Positions 55,893 to 63,949 of a stretch of DNA of 64,000 nt are shown one piece after another; the first letter of the stretch is position 1, and the number at the start of each line of letters is the position of its first letter. A program made the translations under genes and the position numbers. This DNA comes from Carboxydocella thermautotrophica. Its GTDB lineage: Bacteria > Bacillota > GCA-003054495 > Carboxydocellales > Carboxydocellaceae. The notes beneath the pieces are model-generated. The model searched no databases and was not told the DNA's origin. It worked only from the letters and a program-made list of their open reading frames with translations. The stretch lies in assembly GCA_003054495.1 (NCBI GenBank), contig CP028514.1:546501-610500 (forward strand). Reading direction: 5' to 3'.

Positions 55893-56465
55893 ATGCTGGA
55901 TAAAGCCTGGGCGCTGATTGGCGGGGCTCTCGGTTATGGCGTTTTACGCATGCTGAAAGATAAAAACGGGCTGGTGCGTCCGCCGGGAGCCCTGGAGGAA
56001 ACAGCATTTTTGGCTACTTGTGTACGTTGTGGGCAATGTGCCACCGCCTGTCCCTATCAAGCGATTAAGATTGCCGGTCCAGGCAGTGGTTTTGGAGTTG
56101 GCACTCCCTATCTTGCTGTCAGGGAAAATCCCTGTCGCCTCTGTGCTAATTTTCCTTGCATCAAGGCTTGCCCAAGTGGAGCTTTAAAGCCGGTCAAGGA
56201 ACGGAAAGCAGTACGCATGGGAGTAGCTCGCTTAAACCGTAAAACCTGTTTATCCTGGCAGGGGATGCGCTGTGAAATCTGCTATCGCAATTGTCCTTTC
56301 CTGGATGAAGCAATTTACCTGGATTTGCAGCCCAACAGGAAAACCGGCTATCATACCATTTTTCAAGTTTGGGTCAATGAAGAAAAATGTACCGGCTGTG
56401 GAATCTGTGAACACTCCTGTCCGGTGGAACAGGCGGCAATTGTCGTTGACCCGGAGGGGCGGTGA
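55893..56465 (+). CDS. NapG-like ferredoxin
   Basis: A 190-residue protein with four 4Fe-4S motifs: CVRCGQCATACP near residue 43, CRLCANFPCIKACP near 79, CEICYRNCP near 125 and CTGCGICEHSCP near 165. NapG proteins work with NapH to feed electrons to NapA. There is only a weak hydrophobic N-terminus (LIGGALGYGVL) and no twin-arginine motif, so it may remain in the cytoplasm or be membrane-associated. Overlaps napH by four bases. Confidence 0.85.
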   Translation: MLDKAWALIGGALGYGVLRMLKDKNGLVRPPGALEETAFLATCVRCGQCATACPYQAIKIAGPGSGFGVGTPYLAVRENPCRLCANFPCIKACPSGALKPVKERKAVRMGVARLNRKTCLSWQGMRCEICYRNCPFLDEAIYLDLQPNRKTGYHTIFQVWVNEEKCTGCGICEHSCPVEQAAIVVDPEGR

Positions 56466-57262
56466 ACAAGATGAGGAAATGGACCTGGTTACGGCGGCTG
56501 GTGCAGGTACTGGTGATCGGATTACTACTAAGTCAGTTATTTGGTTTCAAATTTTTCAGCGGTGACCTCAATGCTTCCAACCTGCTGGGTATTCCCCTGA
56601 CCGACCCCCTGACAGCGCTGCAGTATCTTTTACTGGGCCAGCTGGCAGGAAAAATCTTGCTGGGAGCACTGTTGATTACAGCCTTCTACTGGCTACTGGG
56701 GGGTAAGACTTTTTGTAGCTGGGTTTGTCCGGTGAATACCGCAGGAGAACTGCTGGATAAGTTGCGCCACTGGCTGGGGCTGCCGGAGCGAAAACTTGAC
56801 CATGGCTTAAAATACCTGGTGCTGGGGCTGGTGTTGCTTTTAACCCCCATCCTGGGCTATCCGGCCTTTGCTCCCTTTAATCCAGTGGGTCAAACCAGTA
56901 TGGCCCTGGCCTTTGGTCTGGCAGGAGCACTGGTGCCCCTGTTGCTGGTGCTTGCTTTTGAGTTACTGCTTTACCGGCGGGGCTGGTGTCGTAGTCTCTG
57001 TCCCATTGGAGCCTTTTATGCCTTGCTGGGGCGACTGAGTCCCTTCGTAGTCACCTACCGGCAGGACCAGTGTGTGAATTGCCGGGCCTGTGCCCGGGCC
57101 TGTCCCATGGGAGCTGATACTTTAAACGGCCCTCTGGTGCAGAAGGAAGCGCTGGTTACTGACTGGGACTGTACCCGTTGCGGCAGTTGTATTGATGTCT
57201 GTCCGCAACAAGCTCTGCAATATGGCTGGAAACTGAAGCGAAAGGGGAGAAAAGACCAATGA
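56462..57262 (+). CDS. NapH-like membrane ferredoxin
   Basis: A 266-residue membrane protein with about four helices, the CSWVCPVNTAGELLDKLR segment near residue 85 and SLCPIGAFY near 179, and two C-terminal 4Fe-4S motifs CVNCRACARACPMG and CTRCGSCIDVCP. It is thought to take electrons from menaquinol and pass them to NapG. ATG 56471 is an alternative start. Overlaps napA. Confidence 0.86.
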   Translation: MNKMRKWTWLRRLVQVLVIGLLLSQLFGFKFFSGDLNASNLLGIPLTDPLTALQYLLLGQLAGKILLGALLITAFYWLLGGKTFCSWVCPVNTAGELLDKLRHWLGLPERKLDHGLKYLVLGLVLLLTPILGYPAFAPFNPVGQTSMALAFGLAGALVPLLLVLAFELLLYRRGWCRSLCPIGAFYALLGRLSPFVVTYRQDQCVNCRACARACPMGADTLNGPLVQKEALVTDWDCTRCGSCIDVCPQQALQYGWKLKRKGRKDQ

Positions 57263-59619
57263 ATTTATCCCGTCGGGATTTTATCAAATCTATCGCTGCT
57301 GCTACGGCAATGGCAGCTGCCGGTTGTTCAGCACAAAAGCCAGGAGAAAAGGTGGGCCTGGATAAAGGCACGGTAGAAGTGGATGAATGGCGTAAAGCCA
57401 CTTGCCGCTTCTGTGGTACCGGTTGCGGCATTATGGTCGGGATCAAGGATGGCAAGGTTGTAGCTAACAAGGGAGACAAGGAGTCACCGGTTAACAAAGG
57501 GCTGAACTGCGTAAAAGGCTATTTTGTCCGCAAGATTTTGTATGCTGAAGACCGGCTGAAAAAGCCCTTGATCCGCAAAAACGGCAAGCTGGTGGAGGCC
57601 AGCTGGGAGGAGGCCCTGGATCTGGTGGCCCGGAAGTTCAAGGAAGCCATTGATCAGTACGGTCCAGACTCCGTAGGGATGCTGGCTTCCGGACAGATGT
57701 ATGTCTGGGAAGGATATGCGGCAGTCAAACTGTTTAAAGCTGGTATCGGCACTAACAATATTGACCCCAATGCCCGTTTCTGTATGGCCAGCGCTGTTGC
57801 CGGTTTCATGACCACCTTTGGCAAGGATGAGCCCATGGGCTGCTATGAGGATATTGAACATGCCAATGTCTTTATCACCTGGGGCAACAATATGGCGGAA
57901 ATGCATCCTGTGCTTTTCTCCCGGGTAACCGCGCGCAAGCTGGCTGACAAAAGCGTGATAATGATCGATATCGCGACCCGCCGTACCAGGACTACCGAGA
58001 TTGCTGATGAATATCTGCAATTTGTTCCCGGTACTGACCTGGCGGTAATGAACGGGATCGCTAATGTAATTATCAATGAAAAACTTTATGATGAAGAATT
58101 TGTCAGCAAGCATTGTGTCTTCAAACGGGGTAAAGAAAATATCGGCTATGGTCTGGAAGACGGGGCTAAATTCAAGGATGAGCCGCAGCCCATGACCTTT
58201 GATGAGTACAAGGCTTATGTGGCCAAATATACTCCTGAGTATGTCCAGCAATTAAGCGGCGTCCCGGCAGACAAAATTCGCTGGCTGGCTCATCTCTTTG
58301 CCGACAAGAGCAAACGCATTATGTCTTTCTGGACCATGGGCTTTAACCAGCATGTACGGGGTACCTGGGCCAACAACCTGGTCTATAACCTCCACCTGCT
58401 GACCGGACAAATCTGTAAACCGGGAGCCACCCCATTCTCCCTGACCGGCCAGCCCAGTGCCTGCGGTACAGCCCGGGAAGTCGGTACTTTTGCCCATCGC
58501 CTTCCGGCCGACATGGTGGTGGAAAATCCCGAACACCGGGCCATTGCTGCGAAAATCTGGAATGTGCCAGTGGAAAAGATTCCGGCTCAGGTGGGTTTCC
58601 ATGCTACGGAAATGCTGCGGGCAGTGGACTATGGCAAGATTAAGGTGCTGTGGGTGATGTGCAATAACCCCCTGGCTGCCGCTCCCAAAGCCGGTCGCTG
58701 GCGCAAGGCTTTTGAAGAAAACAAGGCGTTCCTGGTAGTATCTGATGTTTATCCCAACCAGACCACCAAATTTGCCGATGTCGTGTTGCCGGCAGCCATG
58801 TGGGTAGAGAAGGAAGGTATGTACGGCAATGCCGAGCGACGGACCCAGCATCTGGCCAAGTGTACTTTGCCTCCTGGCGAAGCCAAGGACGATCTGTGGC
58901 AAATCATCCAGATCGCCAAACGGCTGGGCTATGGTGACCTCTTCAACTATCCCGGGGTGGACAAATATGATGGCGCTCATCCGGAAGGGGAAAGCGAGTT
59001 GAAAAAAGCCCTCTGGGAAGAATATCGCCAGTTTACCATCGGCAAGGGCAAGGACCTGGCTCCTTATGAAGAGTATGTCAAGCACCGGGGCCTGCTCTGG
59101 CCGGTAGTGGACGGCAAAGAAACCAAACGGCGCTATGTGGAAGGGGAAGATCCCTATGTCAAGCCCGGGGAAGGCATTAAATTCTATGGTAACCACAAGG
59201 AAGGGGACCGGGCTGTTATCTGGGCCCGTCCTTATGAGCCCCCGGCAGAAGTGCCCGATGCCGAATATCCCTTCTGGCTCTGTACCGGCCGGGTGCTGGA
59301 GCACTGGCATACCGGCACCATGACCCGTCGGGTTCCGGAATTGAAAAAAGCGGTGCCCAATGCCTATGTGGAAATCAACCCGGCGGATGCGGAGCGGCTG
59401 GGTATAAAGAATGGCGATCTGGTCAAGTTGACAACCAGGCGCGGGTCCATTACCGCTCCCGCTATGATTGACGGGCGGGGCAAGCCGCCGAAAGGCTCTG
59501 TCTTCGTACCTTTCTTTGATGAGGAAATTCTTATTAACCTTCTAACTCTGGATGCTTTCTGTCCTATCTCAAAACAGCCTGACTATAAAAAATGTGCGGT
59601 GAAGGTGGAAAAAGCATGA
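57259..59619 (+). CDS. napA: Periplasmic-type nitrate reductase NapA
   Basis: A 786-residue bis-MGD nitrate reductase exported by Tat. The signal has SRRDFIKSIAAATAMAAAGC, so the protein ends up as a lipoprotein on the outer face. The 4Fe-4S motif CRFCGTGCGIMVG lies near residue 50. The Mo-ligand Cys is in NARFCMASAVAGFM near residue 175, followed by FGKDEPMGCYEDIEHA: the NapA signature. NapA is unusual in Firmicutes. ATG 57259 overlaps the napH stop. Confidence 0.95.
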   Translation: MNLSRRDFIKSIAAATAMAAAGCSAQKPGEKVGLDKGTVEVDEWRKATCRFCGTGCGIMVGIKDGKVVANKGDKESPVNKGLNCVKGYFVRKILYAEDRLKKPLIRKNGKLVEASWEEALDLVARKFKEAIDQYGPDSVGMLASGQMYVWEGYAAVKLFKAGIGTNNIDPNARFCMASAVAGFMTTFGKDEPMGCYEDIEHANVFITWGNNMAEMHPVLFSRVTARKLADKSVIMIDIATRRTRTTEIADEYLQFVPGTDLAVMNGIANVIINEKLYDEEFVSKHCVFKRGKENIGYGLEDGAKFKDEPQPMTFDEYKAYVAKYTPEYVQQLSGVPADKIRWLAHLFADKSKRIMSFWTMGFNQHVRGTWANNLVYNLHLLTGQICKPGATPFSLTGQPSACGTAREVGTFAHRLPADMVVENPEHRAIAAKIWNVPVEKIPAQVGFHATEMLRAVDYGKIKVLWVMCNNPLAAAPKAGRWRKAFEENKAFLVVSDVYPNQTTKFADVVLPAAMWVEKEGMYGNAERRTQHLAKCTLPPGEAKDDLWQIIQIAKRLGYGDLFNYPGVDKYDGAHPEGESELKKALWEEYRQFTIGKGKDLAPYEEYVKHRGLLWPVVDGKETKRRYVEGEDPYVKPGEGIKFYGNHKEGDRAVIWARPYEPPAEVPDAEYPFWLCTGRVLEHWHTGTMTRRVPELKKAVPNAYVEINPADAERLGIKNGDLVKLTTRRGSITAPAMIDGRGKPPKGSVFVPFFDEEILINLLTLDAFCPISKQPDYKKCAVKVEKA

Positions 59620-60173
59620 TCAACCGCCGGCAATTTTTCAGCTCCCTGGGTTTGAAAACTCTGGACTGGGCCAGACAAGCTCTGGTCCAGCTCCTCAGCC
59701 AGGAAGACCTGTGGCTGCGGCCTCCAGGTGCCTTACCGGAAGAAGCCTTTTTGTTAGCCTGCACCCGCTGTGGACAGTGTGTCAATGCCTGTCCCCGGGG
59801 GTGTCTGAGCCAGCTGGGGCCTGAAGCAGGGACAGCTGTGGGCACACCGATCCTGGCATTTATAGCTGGCAAGGCCTGTAATCTCTGCGGACAATGTGCA
59901 GCCAGCTGTCAAAACGGAGCCCTGGCTTCGAACCAGGTGGGAAAAACCCTGATAGCCAGGCTGGATGCAGAAAGATGTTTGGCCTGGCAGGGAGCAATGT
60001 GCCGTGTGTGTTATGAGAGTTGTCCTAAGTTGGGAAAAGCATTGATTTTAACAGATTTTCAATACCCCACGGTAATTCAGGAGGAATGTGACGGATGCGG
60101 GTGCTGTCAACTGGCCTGCATTCAGTCCGATCCGGCAATAGCCATAAGGAGGCGAGAAGATGGCCAGCAATAA
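59616..60173 (+). CDS. Second NapG/NapF-like ferredoxin
   Basis: A 185-residue Fe-S protein. It begins MINRRQFFSSLGL, a Tat-like RR motif but with a poorly hydrophobic core. Cluster motifs are CTRCGQCVNACP near residue 50, CNLCGQCAASCQ near 88, a partial CRVCYESCP near 128 and CDGCGCCQLACIQ near 156. It resembles the NapG-like protein at 55893 and may be a maturation or electron-transfer partner of NapA. ATG 59616 overlaps the napA stop (ATGA). Confidence 0.8.
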   Translation: MINRRQFFSSLGLKTLDWARQALVQLLSQEDLWLRPPGALPEEAFLLACTRCGQCVNACPRGCLSQLGPEAGTAVGTPILAFIAGKACNLCGQCAASCQNGALASNQVGKTLIARLDAERCLAWQGAMCRVCYESCPKLGKALILTDFQYPTVIQEECDGCGCCQLACIQSDPAIAIRRREDGQQ

Positions 60174-60420
60174 ATACTTGCTACCAATGATCTTTACCAT
60201 ACTGGTTACTATCCTGTTCGGCGCTACCTTCGCTCTCAGCTGGGAACCTTTTATCGCCGGCCCGCCGCCGGCGAAAGTAAATCCGCCCACTATCCCCCAT
60301 ACCCTGCAGGGACGGGAAGGGAAATGCATACTCTGTCATAAAGATGCCGCCGGGGTTAAAATCCCCCGCACTCCCCATCCCGACCGGGCGAACTGTCTCC
60401 AGTGCCATGTCCCCAATTAA
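60160..60420 (+). CDS. Miniature diheme cytochrome c, NapB-like
   Basis: An 86-residue protein with one N-terminal membrane helix (LPMIFTILVTILFGATFAL, residues about 8-26) and two hemes, CILCH near residue 56 and CLQCH near 80. The spacing and the IPHTLQGREGKC and TPHPDRANC contexts match the heme core of NapB, which is normally about 150 residues. It is probably a membrane-tethered electron donor to NapA. Confidence 0.78.
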   Translation: MASNKYLLPMIFTILVTILFGATFALSWEPFIAGPPPAKVNPPTIPHTLQGREGKCILCHKDAAGVKIPRTPHPDRANCLQCHVPN

Positions 60421-60438
60421 ATAAAGGTGGTGGACGCG

Positions 60439-60681
60439 ATGGTGATTTCCGGATTGTACATTCAAGTTAAGGAAGAGATGATGGAAGAGGTGGCAAAGCA
60501 GCTGGCTGCTCTGCCCGGGGTAGAGGTGCATGGCTGCTTTCCGCCGGGAAAAATTATTATTGTCCTGGAAAGCAAAAATGAAGATGATGCCCATGAAATG
60601 GTAAGCCAGACTATTGTCAACATTCCCGGTGTCCTGGGGGCTTACCTGGCCTATTGTAATTTTGAAGAACTGGTGAGCTGA
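60439..60681 (+). CDS. napD: NapD-like chaperone
   Basis: An 80-residue ferredoxin-fold protein starting MVISGLYIQVKEEMMEEV, with the KIIIVLESKNEDDAHE segment near residue 35 and IPGVLGAYLAYCNFEE near 62, the NapD pattern. NapD binds the NapA Tat signal until the cofactor is inserted. ATG 60439 follows AAAGGTGG. Confidence 0.85.
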   Translation: MVISGLYIQVKEEMMEEVAKQLAALPGVEVHGCFPPGKIIIVLESKNEDDAHEMVSQTIVNIPGVLGAYLAYCNFEELVS

Positions 60682-60706
60682 AAGAGGGCTCCTGCCCTCT
60701 TTCAGC
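60677..60706 (+). terminator. Perfect hairpin after napD
   Basis: GCTGAAAGAGGGC, loop TCCT, GCCCTCTTTCAGC. The stem begins inside the napD stop codon region. No T-run follows, so it may stabilise or process the mRNA rather than stop transcription. Confidence 0.5.
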
Positions 60707-60725
60707 TTGGAGAGGAGGTTAGAAG

Positions 60726-60899
60726 ATGATTACCTGCAAATGCGGTTATCAGCACCATGACACAAGCAAAATCATCAACAAACGCGATTTGCATGGCCGC
60801 CTGCGCCCTGAGTGTGCTATCTGCGGGCGACGGATTATCATCCGTTCCGTTTCTCCGCGGGAGTACAAAGACTTGCTCAGCCGGAATAGAGCCAGTTAA
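60726..60899 (+). CDS. Small zinc-ribbon-like protein
   Basis: A 57-residue protein, easily missed. Two cysteine pairs (CKC near residue 4 and CAIC near 30) and a basic CGRRIIIRS tail suggest a zinc ribbon of the kind that binds nucleic acid or protein. GAGGAGG precedes ATG 60726. It lies between napD and a terminator and is likely the last gene of the bc-nap operon. Function unknown. Confidence 0.65.
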   Translation: MITCKCGYQHHDTSKIINKRDLHGRLRPECAICGRRIIIRSVSPREYKDLLSRNRAS

Positions 60900-60900
60900 C

Positions 60901-60935
60901 AGGGACCCCTTGGAGCAAAGGGGTCCCTTGCTTTT
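60901..60935 (+). terminator. Terminator of the bc-nap operon
   Basis: AGGGACCCCTT and AAGGGGTCCCT arms followed by TGCTTTTGCTT. The mobA promoter (TTGCTT 60928-60933, 17 bases, TAGAAT 60951-60956) starts within this tail. Confidence 0.75.
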
Positions 60936-60989
60936 GCTTCCGTTTAAGGGTAGAATGAAAACAAAACAGGGGGAAGGTGGAACAGGACG

Positions 60990-61601
60990 ATGCAGGTTAA
61001 TGGGATTATTCTGGCTGGTGGCCGCAGCAGTCGTATGGGAAGAAACAAGGCGCTCCTGCCTCTCCAGGGGAAAGTTTTTCTGGAACGCATCCGGCAGGCG
61101 ATGTTGCCAGTAGTGAAAGATATTATTCTGGTCAGCAATGAACCGGAGTGTTATCCTGACTGGCAGGGCCTCCTGGTGACGGATATCATACCACGGCGAG
61201 GGCCTTTAAGTGGCATCCATGCCGGGTTGACTGTTTCAGACTGCCACTATAACCTGGTGGTGGCCTGTGATATGCCTTTTGTCAGCACGGAGCATTTGAA
61301 GCGGTTGCGCAAGGAAGCAGAGGGCTATGATGTGGTGGTGCCGCAACATGGTGATTATTTGCAGCCCCTGTTTGCTGTTTATAGTCGCAATTGTATTGCC
61401 GCCATTGAAGACTGTCTTCTGCGGGATATCCGGAAAATTATTGCCTTTTACCCCCAGGTTAGGGTCAAGTTCTTGCCGGTGGAACGCCTGGGCGACCCGG
61501 CTGAAATGGAGCAGGTCTTTTTCAATGTCAATACTCCTGCCGACTGGCAGCAGGCCCGGCAGCTGGCAGGAGAGATAGAGGAGGAAAAGCGGCATGAGTG
61601 A
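60990..61601 (+). CDS. mobA: Molybdenum cofactor guanylyltransferase MobA
   Basis: A 203-residue nucleotidyltransferase that links GMP to molybdopterin, making the MGD cofactor needed by both nitrate reductases here. The N-terminal GIILAGGRSSRMGRNKALL is the nucleotide-binding signature, with VVACDMPFVSTEHL near residue 85. ATG 60990 follows GGGGAAGGTGG. Overlaps fdhD by eight bases. Confidence 0.92.
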   Translation: MQVNGIILAGGRSSRMGRNKALLPLQGKVFLERIRQAMLPVVKDIILVSNEPECYPDWQGLLVTDIIPRRGPLSGIHAGLTVSDCHYNLVVACDMPFVSTEHLKRLRKEAEGYDVVVPQHGDYLQPLFAVYSRNCIAAIEDCLLRDIRKIIAFYPQVRVKFLPVERLGDPAEMEQVFFNVNTPADWQQARQLAGEIEEEKRHE

Positions 61602-62379
61602 ACGTTACTCTGTACATACTACTATCCGCTGGCAAAAACATGAACGGACAGAACTGGAGGATCCAATAATCAGGGAATCACCTCTGACCATTTACCTGAA
61701 TGGCAAGGAGATGGTTTCCCTGCTCTGCACGCCCGAATATCAGGAGGATCTGGCTCTTGGCTTTCTAACGGCAGAAGGGCTTCTGGAAAACCCTGATGAT
61801 CTGCTATCTGTTCGTCTGGATGAGGAACAGGGAGCAGTCTGGGTAGAAACCCTGCGCACTCCCATGATTGCAGAACAGCTTTTCCTGAAACGGTTTATCA
61901 CCACCGGCTGTGGCAAGGGAACCACCTTTTACAATGTTATGGATCACAGCCTGGCCCGGCAGGAGCGTATACCCCTGCAGGTCAAGGCTGAGGATCTGGT
62001 AGAGCTGATGCGGGAAGTGCAGCAAAAATCCGAGCTTTATCGCCTGACCGGCGGTGTACACAGTGCGGCTCTCTGTCAGGGCCGGGAAATTTTGCTTTTC
62101 CGTGAAGATGTGGGCCGGCACAATGCGGCTGACAAAATTATGGGCTATTGTTTCCGCCACCGCATTCCTATGGAGGATAAAGTCCTCCTGACCAGTGGCC
62201 GCATTTCCTCGGAAATCCTGCTGAAAGCGGCCAAAATGGGAATCGGGGCCATTGTCTCCCGCTCAGCACCTACTGACCTGGCCCTGCAGCTGGCAGAAGA
62301 ACTGGGTATAACGGTGATCGGATTTGTGCGCGGCAGCCGCATGAATATCTATACCAATGCAGAGCAGGTGATAGAATGA
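61594..62379 (+). CDS. fdhD: Sulfur carrier/transferase FdhD
   Basis: A 261-residue FdhD-like protein, which in other bacteria transfers sulfur to the molybdenum centre of formate dehydrogenases. The TTGCGKGTTFYNV segment near residue 108 holds the conserved Cys region; the DVGRHNAADKIMGY and LLTSGRISSEILLKAA motifs near 170-205 are typical. Only one Cys of the usual pair in the motif is visible. No formate dehydrogenase lies in the window. Confidence 0.9.
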   Translation: MSERYSVHTTIRWQKHERTELEDPIIRESPLTIYLNGKEMVSLLCTPEYQEDLALGFLTAEGLLENPDDLLSVRLDEEQGAVWVETLRTPMIAEQLFLKRFITTGCGKGTTFYNVMDHSLARQERIPLQVKAEDLVELMREVQQKSELYRLTGGVHSAALCQGREILLFREDVGRHNAADKIMGYCFRHRIPMEDKVLLTSGRISSEILLKAAKMGIGAIVSRSAPTDLALQLAEELGITVIGFVRGSRMNIYTNAEQVIE

Positions 62380-62870
62380 AAATACCGGTTCTGGCCTTTG
62401 TCGGTACTTCCAATTCCGGCAAAACTACATTGTTAACCAAGATAGTTTCCCTTCTCAGCCAGCAGGGTTACCGGGTGGCAGTGGTTAAGCATCATCACCA
62501 TCGTCCCCAGCTGGACCAGCCTGGGAAAGATACTTACCGCTACGCCGAGGCCGGGGCTCAGGTGGTGGTCAGTGCTTCCCCGGAAATGACGGCTTTTCTG
62601 GAATACCGGCCGGAACCGCCCCTGGCAGCCATTCTGGAGAGGATAACAGATGTGGATATTATCCTGCTGGAAGGGTTTAAATGGGAACCGGTGCCCAAGG
62701 TGGAAGTTATCCGCCGGGAGATAAGACAACATCTCATCTGTCAGCCTCAGGAATTAAAAGCAGTAGTGGGAGATATCATTTTTCCTGAACTGGATATACC
62801 TCAGTTTGATATCAATGATACGGAAGGAGTGGCTCGGTGGCTGGTCGCCAGTTATCTAACCGCCAGTTAA
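62376..62870 (+). CDS. mobB: Molybdopterin-guanine dinucleotide accessory protein MobB
   Basis: A 164-residue P-loop GTPase-like protein. Walker A FVGTSNSGKTTLLTKI is at residues 9-24, and KHHHHRPQLDQPGKDTYRY near 42 and LLEGFKWEPVPKVEVIRR near 100 are MobB signatures. It helps MobA attach or deliver the cofactor. ATG 62376 overlaps fdhD by four bases; its end overlaps the next gene. Confidence 0.9.
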   Translation: MKIPVLAFVGTSNSGKTTLLTKIVSLLSQQGYRVAVVKHHHHRPQLDQPGKDTYRYAEAGAQVVVSASPEMTAFLEYRPEPPLAAILERITDVDIILLEGFKWEPVPKVEVIRREIRQHLICQPQELKAVVGDIIFPELDIPQFDINDTEGVARWLVASYLTAS

Positions 62871-63508
62871 CAGTTTTGCTGGTCAGTGGAGTTATTTTGC
62901 TTGCTGCCATCTGGCTCTGGCCCTGGTTAAAAAACTTGACGGCGGCCCGTCTGGCCGCTACCGTCCTGGGTTGGGGCTGGGCGGGCAGGGTAGTAGTTTT
63001 TTTGCTGGCTTTATTACAGGGCTCGTTGCCTGTCATCCCCTTTTTTCTGCTCGCTTCCGGAGCCGGGCTGGCTTATGGATTCTGGCAGGGAGCTTTTCTG
63101 GTATGGAGCGGGGCCGTCCTGGGTTGCCTTTTGCCCTTTTATCTGGCGCGCTTCCTGGGCTACCAGTGGGCCCAGACCTATCTTGACAAAAAGGGCTGGC
63201 ACTTTCAGGCCAGACCAGCTTTTGGCTTCATGGCTGTTCTAACCGGCCGCCTGTTTCCCGTGGTACCTTCCTCGGTTATAAACATTCTGGCCGGTCTCAG
63301 CCCTCTTTCCGTCCCGGTGTTTCTGTCAGCTACCGCCCTGGGTAAATTGCCCTGGACCTTGATGTATGCTGGTCTGGGGCGACTGCTGACTAAAGGAGAG
63401 CTGCCTCTCGGTTATATCCTGGTAGTTGTCAGCTTTTTGCTTATCGGCTTTACTCTTGTCTACCTGAAGTATCAAAAAAACCGCTTACTCCGGGAAAAAC
63501 CGGAATAA
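62837..63508 (+). CDS. TVP38/TMEM64-family (VTT-domain) membrane protein
   Basis: A 223-residue protein with about six membrane helices. LLASGAGLAYGFWQGAFLVW near residue 73 and the FMAVLTGRLFPVVPSSVINILAGL re-entrant segment near 132 are the SNARE-associated/VTT hallmark. Function in bacteria is uncertain (lipid scrambling or transport). GTG 62837 follows GGAAGGA inside mobB. Last gene of the mob operon. Confidence 0.82.
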   Translation: MAGRQLSNRQLTVLLVSGVILLAAIWLWPWLKNLTAARLAATVLGWGWAGRVVVFLLALLQGSLPVIPFFLLASGAGLAYGFWQGAFLVWSGAVLGCLLPFYLARFLGYQWAQTYLDKKGWHFQARPAFGFMAVLTGRLFPVVPSSVINILAGLSPLSVPVFLSATALGKLPWTLMYAGLGRLLTKGELPLGYILVVVSFLLIGFTLVYLKYQKNRLLREKPE

Positions 63509-63517
63509 GCGGTTTTT
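63475..63517. terminator. Bidirectional terminator
   Basis: AAACCGCTTA and TAAGCGGTTT outer arms with inner TCCGG and CCGGA, followed by a T-run; serves the two convergent genes. Confidence 0.85.
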
Positions 63518-63949
63518 TTACTTGACGATCAGCACCGGACAGGGGGCCAGGTGGGCTACTTTACTGCTGATACTGCCCATAAACAGGCCTTTGACTGCTC
63601 CCAGCCCCCGGCTGCCCACTACAATCATATCATAGCCTTCATATTCTGCCACCTTGCAGATAACGGTAGCCGGGTGACCATATTTGCTCAGGGTTTGTAC
63701 TTCAAAGCCATCAATGCGGAAGAAATCCCGGGCCCGGGCCAGCACGGTTTCAGCATTGATGCGAGCCTGTTCCTCGAAGACAGCGGGGCTGATTTCCCCG
63801 GCCTGATGGGCCAGAACATTGTTGGGAATATCAATAACATAGAGAACTGTTATTGCCAGGCTATCATTGAGCCGCAATAAATCCTTGACGGCTTTCAGGG
63901 CTTTATCAGAGTGGCGCGACCCGTCCACTGCCACCAGGATTTTTTTCAT
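63518..63949 (-). CDS. Universal stress protein UspA family
   Basis: A 143-residue single-domain Usp protein: MKKILVAVDGSRHSDKALKA at the start and the ATP-binding motif VVGSRGLGAVKGLFMGSIS near residue 112, followed by the VAHLAPCPVLIVK end. It probably binds ATP and acts in stress adaptation. ATG 63949 follows GGAGGGA. Confidence 0.92.
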   Translation of the reverse strand: MKKILVAVDGSRHSDKALKAVKDLLRLNDSLAITVLYVIDIPNNVLAHQAGEISPAVFEEQARINAETVLARARDFFRIDGFEVQTLSKYGHPATVICKVAEYEGYDMIVVGSRGLGAVKGLFMGSISSKVAHLAPCPVLIVK

